Made by a program: the position numbers and the translations under genes. The notes below the pieces were generated by a model. It saw only the letters and a list, made by a program, of their open reading frames with translations, ran no database searches and was not told the origin of the DNA. A DNA stretch of 5,102 nt from positions 1 to 5,102 of the forward strand of contig PWND01000334.1 of assembly GCA_003557965.1 (NCBI GenBank), read 5' to 3'. Shown here one piece after another: positions 1 through 5,102 of the stretch. This DNA is from Bacteroidales bacterium (lineage in GTDB: Bacteria; Bacteroidota; Bacteroidia; Bacteroidales; UBA7960). Position 1 is the first letter of the stretch, and each line of letters starts with the position of its first letter.

Positions 1-475
1 ACGGCAAATAACATATTATAACGACATATCCGAGCCACTGCCATTTGATATTATCCTGGCTTTGTCAAAAAGATTGAATAATGCTCCTATCAGGTTTTCC
101 ATTGTTGCTAATAACCTGCATAGATTTAACTTACGGTTTGACGAAAAAGAACCTGAGTTTGAAAGCAGTACCAATAATGAAACTACAGGCCAGGAAACAT
201 CGGATTGGTATTCATCAGCAGGAGACAACATTCTAAGGCACCTTACACTTGGAATGGAGCTTATGCCTTTCGACAGTTTTAGCTTCAGACTGGGATATAA
301 TTACAGGAGAAGGCAGGAACTTGGCGTGGCTGACAGAATGTCGTCGGTTGGTTTATCATGGGGAATAGGCCTGAAAATTTCAAAATTTGAGTTTCATTAC
401 GGCAGGTCTCACTATCACTTAGCAGGCTCACAAAACCACATTACAGTGGGAACTTATTTAGATCAACTTTTTTAA
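1..475 (+). CDS. porQ: Type IX secretion system protein PorQ, C-terminal part (5' end outside window)
   Basis: Partial gene: the reading frame is open from base 2 (first full codon CGG) to the TAA at 473-475, giving 157 visible residues. The TTG at 62 is an internal leucine, not a start, because family-like sequence (EPLPFDIILALSKR) continues upstream of it. PorQ is an outer-membrane beta-barrel protein associated with the T9SS of Bacteroidota, which exports proteins carrying a C-terminal sorting domain. Recognition rests on remembered family hallmarks: SKRLNNAPIRFSIVANNLHR, then AGDNILRHLTLGMEL, then the RLGYNYRRRQEL block, and the terminal stretch with SWGIGLKISKFEFHYGRSHY followed by HLAGSQNHITVGTYL. 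The alternating hydrophobic pattern fits barrel strands. Full-length members are about 330-350 residues, so roughly half is missing to the left. No hairpin with a U-run follows the stop. An alternative would be another PorP/SprF-like barrel, but the RRRQE and HLAG-NH segments favour PorQ. Confidence 0.88.
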   Translation, partial: RQITYYNDISEPLPFDIILALSKRLNNAPIRFSIVANNLHRFNLRFDEKEPEFESSTNNETTGQETSDWYSSAGDNILRHLTLGMELMPFDSFSFRLGYNYRRRQELGVADRMSSVGLSWGIGLKISKFEFHYGRSHYHLAGSQNHITVGTYLDQLF

Positions 476-515
476 TCATTAAGCTAACCTATTCTATCTT
501 GATAAATTATTTAGT

Positions 516-523
516 TATTTTTG
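516..523 (+). promoter_or_regulatory. Possible Bacteroidota -7 promoter element (TAnnTTTG)
   Basis: TATTTTTG matches the TAnnTTTG -7 consensus of the Bacteroidota primary sigma factor. It lies in the gap after porQ and points toward the protease gene. No TTG is found 17-23 bases upstream; the nearest one (499-501) is only 14 bases away, so the -33 element is poor. If real, transcription would begin near 530 and leave an untranslated leader of about 165 bases before the ATG at 696. In AT-rich spacer DNA an 8-base degenerate match can occur by chance. Confidence 0.3.
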
Positions 524-576
524 TATTGTTGTGAAAGACATTATAGTAACTACCGGATATTTCAACAGGATGAAAG

Positions 577-621
577 CCTCATTTACTAAACATATACAAA
601 AGTGCATGTGTAAACATGAGG
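577..621 (+). other. Imperfect long hairpin in the porQ-protease spacer
   Basis: The arms pair as follows: CCTCAT (577-582) with ATGAGG (616-621), TTAC (583-586) with GTAA (610-613), and ACAT (590-593) with ATGT (606-609). A short tip (595-597 with 602-604, including one T-G wobble) closes an AAAA loop. There are bulges at 587-589 and 614-615. About 17 pairs form over 45 bases. No run of T follows the 3' arm (next bases are GTTCCATTG), so it does not look like an intrinsic terminator for porQ. It could be a leader structure for the downstream protease or mRNA end protection for porQ. It could also be chance, as the pairs are mostly A-T. No known RNA family was recognised. Confidence 0.3.
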
Positions 622-695
622 GTTCCATTGAGATAAATTGAATACATGAATACGCATAATACTAATATTCAGCTTGATAACACTAATTTGCAAAG

Positions 696-2312
696 ATGAA
701 AAGAGTTCCATTACTTATATTTCTTTTACTTTTCAGTATAAAATTCCTGCTTGTTTCTTTTAGCGCTAAGTCGCCATATCCTGATAATGATTTATATCTT
801 GTTTATTTTACTGACAAAAAAGGTGTTGATTTTAACCCTTATGAATACTTTCACCCAAAGGCAATTGACCGCAGGTTAAAAAACAACATTGATCTTTATG
901 ATATTACAGATTTTCCTGTAAATGAGAGCTATATAGACAAAGTGTCGTTGATAGTTGATTCCGTTTCTTATGCTACAAGGTGGCTGAATGGCTTATTTGT
1001 ATATGCAGCAAAGGAACAGGTGCAAGCAATTAAAGAGTTAGATTTTGTAAAAAAAGCAGAAAAGCTAACCAGGCAAAAGTCATTGCCGGCGGCAGCTGAT
1101 AAAAAATCCTTGATATCAAATACCGATATTTCAGAGCAAAGGTGGCTCATGAAGCATCAAACAAAGCATTTGAACGGACATGAGTTTTACAACCGCAGAA
1201 TCAACGGTAGTGGAATACGTATAGCTCTGTTTGATGCAGGATTCCCCGGAGTTAATAAACATAATGCTTTTAAGCATTTGATGAAGGAAAGAAGGATTGT
1301 TGCCGTATGGGATTTTCATAAAAGTTTATATGATGTTTTTAAGGATCATGTTCATGGAACAAATGTTTTATCTGCTGTTGGCGGATATTTCGACAGCATT
1401 CCTTTAGGATTAGCAACTGGTGCCGAATTTTTACTGGCAAGAACAGAAATAAGGTTTGAATTTTATTTTGAAGAAAAGTATTGGTTGGCTGCTGCCGAAT
1501 GGGCTGATAAAAATGGCGCTCACATTATTAATACTTCTGTTGGATATACTTATCATCGCTACTTCCCTGAACAAATGGACGGAAAAACATCACTTGTTTC
1601 TAAAGCAGCCAGAATGGCTGCCAGGAAAGGGATATTGGTTGTAGCTGCTGCCGGCAATGAAGGAAGTAAAGATGAGTGGCAAACTATATGTACACCTGCT
1701 GATGCTGATAGTATTTTAACAGTCGGGGCAATCAACCCTAATACTATGTTGGTTGCCGATTACTCATCAAAAGGCCCAACCGCTGACAAAAGAAAAAAGC
1801 CAAACGTTTCGGCTTTTGGCACTGTGGTCGCAGCAGGTGAAACTGCGTACTCAACACCATCAGGAACCTCATTTTCAAGTCCGTTGATTGCCGGATTTGC
1901 TGCTTGCATTATGCAAATGCATCCTGACTGGACCAATATTGATGTAATTGAACAAATCCAAAAAAGTGCAAGCCTTTACCCCTATTACGATTACTCTCAT
2001 GGCTATGGTATCCCGAATGCAAACTTTTTTCTGAACCAGCAAAAAATTGCAAAAGAGCCTACATTTGAATTTGTTATTAATGATGATAGTGTTGATATTA
2101 TTATTGATGATGATTTTAGTAACATAAACAAACCTATGGGTAGCAATATACTCTACCTTCATATCACAAACAACAATGATGAAATCACAGAATACTTTGT
2201 AGTAGATGTATACCAGAAAAAAGCATTCTCAATTGATTTAGAAAAACTTAAATTGAATAATAAAATCAGGGCACATTATATGGGTTATACAAGCGAAATC
2301 ACAATTGAATAA
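696..2312 (+). CDS. Secreted S8 (subtilisin-like) serine peptidase
   Basis: A 538-residue exported serine endopeptidase. The start is fixed: the in-frame TAA at 684-686 leaves ATG 696 as the first start, with no clear Shine-Dalgarno. Residues 1 to about 24 form a signal peptide (MKR, then a long hydrophobic core, ending SFSA) with no lipobox cysteine. Residues 31 to about 125 are the N-terminal domain typical of a Bacteroidota subtilisin subfamily, with YLVYFTDKKGVDFNP, KAIDRR, a DFPVNESYID segment and RWLNGLFV; it probably acts as a propeptide or chaperone. The catalytic domain spans about 145-450: Asp180 (ALFDAG), His220 (HGTNV), oxyanion Asn321 (AAAGNEGS) and Ser392 (GTSFSSP), all intact. 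Residues about 455-538 are an acidic linker (DDSVDIIIDDD) and a beta-rich tail ending GYTSEITIE. I do not recognise a standard T9SS sorting domain there, although relatives often carry one. Expected location is periplasm, cell surface or medium; the substrate is unknown. The barrel gene starts 66 bases downstream on the same strand. Confidence 0.93.
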   Translation: MKRVPLLIFLLLFSIKFLLVSFSAKSPYPDNDLYLVYFTDKKGVDFNPYEYFHPKAIDRRLKNNIDLYDITDFPVNESYIDKVSLIVDSVSYATRWLNGLFVYAAKEQVQAIKELDFVKKAEKLTRQKSLPAAADKKSLISNTDISEQRWLMKHQTKHLNGHEFYNRRINGSGIRIALFDAGFPGVNKHNAFKHLMKERRIVAVWDFHKSLYDVFKDHVHGTNVLSAVGGYFDSIPLGLATGAEFLLARTEIRFEFYFEEKYWLAAAEWADKNGAHIINTSVGYTYHRYFPEQMDGKTSLVSKAARMAARKGILVVAAAGNEGSKDEWQTICTPADADSILTVGAINPNTMLVADYSSKGPTADKRKKPNVSAFGTVVAAGETAYSTPSGTSFSSPLIAGFAACIMQMHPDWTNIDVIEQIQKSASLYPYYDYSHGYGIPNANFFLNQQKIAKEPTFEFVINDDSVDIIIDDDFSNINKPMGSNILYLHITNNNDEITEYFVVDVYQKKAFSIDLEKLKLNNKIRAHYMGYTSEITIE

Positions 2313-2378
2313 AAAACAGATTAGCAATGCCATGTAATTTTTAGAAACCATAGAAAAAACAGGAAGCGATTTAAAAAG

Positions 2379-3080
2379 ATGAAATATTTGATTGGCTTTA
2401 TACTTATATCTCTTTGTGCAACACAGGTTAATGCACAAAGAATAATAATACATGAAGATGTCAGAGAAAGAGAAGAAGTTTCTGAGTATGGCCCCAACAG
2501 AAAGCACTATATACATACATTTGTAGGCTGGGGTTTTATTGCAGGCAATCCTGCAGGGCCGGGCTCTGAGATTATTGCCGGACGTTCAAATAGTTTTGAA
2601 GCTGGTGCAAGATACAAGCGTAAGCTTACTCACAACTTTTCATTTGGAATAGAGGTTTCGTACGCTAGAAATTCATTTCATATAAAACAATCATCTGAAA
2701 AAACTTTCCCTGACAGGAGGCTTTACAACTCCCAGGTACTTATACTCAGCAATCTTTCAAGTGGCATTTACAAAAGAATAAATTATGGAAGAAGAGGAAA
2801 TTACATTGGAAAATTTACAGATATTGGAATTAATTCAAACTGGGTGTACAGAAACCGAATAACCAGCATAAACTATGATAAGCATGTTGAGATAAAGGAA
2901 ACCATTTCGGGGCATGACTTTATCAATACATCAATATATAATGCTTTTATCCGTGTGGGATTTAATAATCTTGTTTTTAAAGGATCATACAGATTAAATG
3001 ATATTTTTGAAAGTGGCTCATGGTACGATGAACTACCTAAATATTATATCGGCATTGAATTAGGAATACACCCTTTATGA
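2379..3080 (+). CDS. Putative outer-membrane beta-barrel protein, function unknown
   Basis: A 233-residue protein that I cannot assign to a named family. Residues 1-19 are a clear signal peptide with a type I site (VNA before Gln20). Cys13 is preceded by Leu and does not make a lipobox. Residues 20-41 are charged and probably exposed or periplasmic. From about 42 to the end there are alternating hydrophobic/polar stretches rich in Gly and aromatics, such as YIHTFVGWGFIAG, SFEAGARYKRKL, FSFGIEVSYARN, NYIGKFTDIGIN, NAFIRVGFNNLVFKGSYRL and KYYIGIELGIHPL. That suggests eight or so transmembrane strands, as in small OmpW/OmpX-sized barrels. The start at ATG 2379 is supported by the signal peptide; an AGGAAG at 2361-2366 lies rather far upstream (12 bases) for a ribosome site. 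The 66-base gap after the protease has no visible terminator, so co-transcription is possible. Its stop overlaps the end of the converging methyltransferase gene by 6 bases. Confidence 0.75.
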   Translation: MKYLIGFILISLCATQVNAQRIIIHEDVREREEVSEYGPNRKHYIHTFVGWGFIAGNPAGPGSEIIAGRSNSFEAGARYKRKLTHNFSFGIEVSYARNSFHIKQSSEKTFPDRRLYNSQVLILSNLSSGIYKRINYGRRGNYIGKFTDIGINSNWVYRNRITSINYDKHVEIKETISGHDFINTSIYNAFIRVGFNNLVFKGSYRLNDIFESGSWYDELPKYYIGIELGIHPL

Positions 3081-3725
3081 TATTTTCTTTTTTCTTATTA
3101 TTGACAAACCATCCCTGAAAGGCAGCATCAGGTTTTCTACTCTTTCATCATTTTGGACCATTTCATTAAACTGAATTATACTTATTGTGTCCATATCTTT
3201 TTTGTCAGGTGTTTGCAATACTTTGCCACTCCATAAAACATTATCAACAATAATAAACCCACCAGGTGTCACCCTGTCAATAATAAGCTTATAATAATAA
3301 TTTATATTTGGCTTATCAGCGTCTATATAAACAAGGTCAAAATCCTCATCAAGTGTAGGTATTACTTCCATTGCATTACCAATATGCAAAACAACCTTTT
3401 TGTTAAGATGAGCCTTCTCGAGATACTTTCTTATAAAATCTTCAAGCTCTTCATTTATTTCAATAGTATGCAAAACTCCTTCTTTATCTAATCCCTGAGC
3501 AAGGCATATTGCTGAATAGCCAGTAAATGTACCAACTTCAAGTATTCGTTTAGGCTTAATCATTTTGCTAATCATATATAACAGCTTGCCTTGCAACTTT
3601 CCGCATAACATTCTTGGATTTACCATCTTTGCATTAGTTTCCCTTGCCAGTTCTTTTAATACAAGAGGCTCATTCTCAGTATGAGCTATTGCATATTCTT
3701 CTATTTCTTTAGGAATAAAGTCCAT
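3075..3725 (-). CDS. SAM-dependent O-methyltransferase, caffeoyl-CoA OMT-like
   Basis: A 216-residue cytosolic class I methyltransferase of the family of metal-dependent catechol/caffeoyl-CoA O-methyltransferases; the usual bacterial length is about 210-220, so it is complete. Motif I is ILEVGTFTGYSA (61-72), the SAM-binding glycine loop. Glu89 (TIEI) ends strand 2 and should bind the ribose hydroxyls. The divalent-metal site is visible as Asp135 in YIDADK (133-138) and Asp161-Asn162 in IIVDNVLWSGKV. The N-terminal MVNPRMLCGKLQG (34-46) matches the substrate/SAM lid region of bacterial members. No signal peptide is present. Family members methylate catechol-type hydroxyls in small molecules; some other members of the wider group act on tRNA, and the real substrate cannot be told from sequence. 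The start at ATG 3725 lies 13 bases after the stop of the M16 peptidase gene, so the two are almost certainly one transcript. Its stop overlaps the convergent barrel gene. Confidence 0.9.
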   Translation of the reverse strand: MDFIPKEIEEYAIAHTENEPLVLKELARETNAKMVNPRMLCGKLQGKLLYMISKMIKPKRILEVGTFTGYSAICLAQGLDKEGVLHTIEINEELEDFIRKYLEKAHLNKKVVLHIGNAMEVIPTLDEDFDLVYIDADKPNINYYYKLIIDRVTPGGFIIVDNVLWSGKVLQTPDKKDMDTISIIQFNEMVQNDERVENLMLPFRDGLSIIRKKKIS

Positions 3726-3738
3726 TTTGATGTTTGTT

Positions 3739-4962
3739 TTATGGTTTATATACTAACATGCTTAATTCTTCAATATTCAAAACAGTATTAGCAACATCAA
3801 TTATTTCGCCGGAAGTAACTTTATCAATTTTATTATTTATCTCTTCAATAGTATCAATTTTGTTATACAGTAAAATACTTTTCCCGGATGACAGCATTTC
3901 GTTGAAGTTAGATTCTAAAGCAATTGCCACCTGCCCTGTTAGTTGCTGCTTTGCCCTGTGCAACTGCAAACTCCCCAGGGTGATGTTTCGAAGCTTATTC
4001 ATTTCTTTATAAGTCAATTCAATTGCTTTGTCAAGATAGTTTTTATCTGTGCCAAAATACACGGTAAAGACACCTGTATCAGAGTAAGGCTGGTAATTGC
4101 TTTCAACGGAATAACATAAACCATGTTTTTCCCTTAGCATCATATTAAGGCGCGAATTAAGGACTGGGCCGGCAAGGATATTGTTTAGCAAAACCATCGC
4201 AGTTTTTTTCTCACTTACTGCGCTATATGCCCTGTTGCCTATTACACAATGAACCTGGTGATTTTTTCTTTTTATAAGTTTACTTGCCGGGATATAGCCA
4301 TTTATGCTTTCCCTTTGACGCTTCTTTACTTTATACTCAACATTCCCAAAAAACTTTTCACATAGCCTTATTAACCTATTAAAGTTTATATTGCCTACTG
4401 AACATATAACCATTTGGTCTGTAGCATAATTATCTTCAATAAATGCTGCAATTTTTCTGCGGTCAAAAGACTTAATATTTCCCGGTGTGCCAAGAATATT
4501 TCTTCCCAATGGATTTCCTGAAAATATTATTTCATCAAAATCATCAATAATTTGTTCGTCCGGAGAATCTTTATATGAATTTATTTCATCAATAACAATA
4601 TCCTTCTCCTTCTCTATTTCTTTTTCGGGAAATGAAGAGTTAAAAAGGATATCAGAAAGCAACTCAAAAAACCGGGGATAGAACTTATTCATAAAAGAGG
4701 CATGTATGCATGTATCCTCTTTTGTGGTATATGCATTTAAGTCTCCGCCAACATTTTCCATTCTGCTTAGCACGTGATGAGTTTTTCGCTTATTTGTCCC
4801 TTTAAAAATTATATGCTCTATAAAATGAGCTAATCCCTGTTCATTAGCCTGCTCATCACGGGAACCCGTATTGATAGTTAACCCGCAATGCGCCAATAAT
4901 GAATCGGAGTTCTTATGCACAATTCTAATCCCGTTACTTAGAGTGTGTGTTATAAAAGACAT
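3739..4962 (-). CDS. M16 family zinc metallopeptidase (pitrilysin/processing-peptidase type)
   Basis: A 407-residue M16B-type peptidase, normal length for the single-chain bacterial form that works as a dimer. The N-terminal half carries the inverted zinc motif H46-F-I-E49-H50 (GLAHFIEHIIFKGT) and the distal zinc ligand Glu126 (VIDEINSY), 76 residues after His50, as usual in the family. NAYTTKEDT (76-84) and NPLGRNILGTP (150-160) are further hallmarks. The C-terminal half has the second M16 repeat with NSRLNMMLREKHGLCYSVES (269-288), including the conserved Arg/Tyr pair (Arg277, Tyr284) used for substrate contact. All catalytic residues are present, so it should be active. It has no signal peptide or membrane segment, which suggests the cytoplasm and a role in degrading or trimming peptides; the substrate is unknown. 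The ATG at 4962 fits the family N-terminus (a THTLSNGIRIV start) and has no clear Shine-Dalgarno. It lies 16 bases after the tandem stop of the upstream gene and 13 bases before the methyltransferase gene. Confidence 0.94.
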   Translation of the reverse strand: MSFITHTLSNGIRIVHKNSDSLLAHCGLTINTGSRDEQANEQGLAHFIEHIIFKGTNKRKTHHVLSRMENVGGDLNAYTTKEDTCIHASFMNKFYPRFFELLSDILFNSSFPEKEIEKEKDIVIDEINSYKDSPDEQIIDDFDEIIFSGNPLGRNILGTPGNIKSFDRRKIAAFIEDNYATDQMVICSVGNINFNRLIRLCEKFFGNVEYKVKKRQRESINGYIPASKLIKRKNHQVHCVIGNRAYSAVSEKKTAMVLLNNILAGPVLNSRLNMMLREKHGLCYSVESNYQPYSDTGVFTVYFGTDKNYLDKAIELTYKEMNKLRNITLGSLQLHRAKQQLTGQVAIALESNFNEMLSSGKSILLYNKIDTIEEINNKIDKVTSGEIIDVANTVLNIEELSMLVYKP

Positions 4963-4978
4963 TTGTCAGTTAAGATTA

Positions 4979-5102
4979 TTACTTTTTGATCTTAGCAAAC
5001 TTCATTTTGTAGGCAGTGTTTACTTTTCCTTTTGCTATATTTCCCAGCCTGTTTTTTATCAATTGCCTTTTTAAAGGAGATATCCTGTTTATCATAACTA
5101 CA
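4979..5102 (-). CDS. C-terminal end of an unrecognised protein (5' part outside window)
   Basis: On the minus strand an open frame enters from the right edge and ends at a tandem TAA TAA (4981-4976). It gives 40 visible residues starting VVMINRISPLKRQ and ending with YKMKFAKIKK. The segment is strongly basic, with about 13 Lys/Arg and no acidic residue. That fits a cytosolic tail of a membrane protein or a nucleic-acid-binding end, but I recognise no family. The frame has no stop up to the window edge, the spacing to the M16 start is only 16 bases, and the strand is the same; these points support a real gene forming the head of the M16-methyltransferase operon. The in-frame ATG at 5095-5093 could in principle start a tiny 38-residue gene, but a truncated longer gene is more likely because codons upstream of it remain open. 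Confidence 0.6.
   Translation of the reverse strand, partial: VVMINRISPLKRQLIKNRLGNIAKGKVNTAYKMKFAKIKK

Noticed and set aside
62..64. TTG as the start of a 137-residue plus-strand gene
   Set aside because: Family-like PorQ sequence continues upstream in the same frame to the window edge, so this codon is an internal leucine of a truncated gene.
560..575. Small hairpin TTTCA/TGAAA in the porQ spacer
   Set aside because: Only 5 mostly A-T pairs with no T-run; expected by chance in this composition.
683..690. CTAATTTG just before the protease ATG as a -7 promoter element
   Set aside because: It lacks the TA of TAnnTTTG, has no TTG at the right distance, and would start transcription within or after the start codon.
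2085..2116. GATGAT-like repetition as a tandem repeat
   Set aside because: It is irregular and explained by the Asp/Ile-rich linker of the protease rather than by a true repeat unit.
2305..2343. Promoter for the barrel gene (TTG at 2305-2307, TAATTTTT near 2335)
   Set aside because: The -7 match lacks the final G and the spacing of about 27 bases is too long.
2391..2420. Lipoprotein signal at Cys13 of the barrel protein
   Set aside because: The residue before Cys is Leu, which does not fit a lipobox, and a good type I site (VNA before Gln) follows.
1875..2516. Minus-strand open frames of 95 and 92 codons opposite the protease and barrel genes
   Set aside because: They lie antisense to genes with strong protein evidence, have low-complexity Ile/Asn or Phe/Cys-rich translations, and show no domain.
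3734..4012. Plus-strand frame of 92 codons opposite the M16 gene
   Set aside because: Its hydrophobic Ser/Ile/Leu-rich translation is the complement of well-conserved M16 coding sequence; no independent support.
4871..5074. Plus-strand frame of 67 codons at the right edge
   Set aside because: It is antisense to the M16 N-terminus and to the upstream minus-strand frame, and its translation resembles no protein I know.

Overview
The window is AT-rich (by eye roughly 35% GC, not counted) and looks like a chromosomal piece of a member of the Bacteroidota. The strongest evidence is the C-terminal half of a PorQ-type protein, a component of the type IX secretion system (T9SS) found only in that phylum. 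Two other points agree: a subtilisin of the Bacteroidota-type subfamily with the FTDK...AIDRR N-terminal domain, and starts that lack a clear Shine-Dalgarno sequence. No mobile element, CRISPR array, tRNA, rRNA or long repeat was seen.

Left half, plus strand. The window opens inside porQ (ends at 475). A 220-base gap follows, holding a possible Bacteroidota-type -7 promoter element, an imperfect hairpin and a doubtful short reading frame. Next is a complete secreted S8 serine protease (696-2312) with the whole catalytic set. After 66 bases comes a 233-residue protein with a signal peptide and the look of a small outer-membrane beta-barrel (2379-3080). These three products all belong to the cell envelope or secretion. 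The protease is a plausible T9SS substrate by family, but no typical T9SS sorting domain can be recognised at its C-terminus.

Right half, minus strand, converging on the left half. Transcription runs from an unrecognised gene, of which only a very basic 40-residue C-terminus is present (4979-5102), through an M16 zinc peptidase (3739-4962), to a class I SAM-dependent O-methyltransferase (3075-3725). Gaps are 16 and 13 bases, so this is very probably one operon whose promoter lies beyond the right edge. The operon ends by overlapping the stop of the barrel gene by 6 bases, which leaves no room for a shared intergenic terminator.

Overall this is mostly ordinary housekeeping and envelope content. 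I did not find a convincing new system. The points most worth a second look are the structured porQ-protease spacer, the protease's unusual C-terminus, and the overlapping convergent gene ends.
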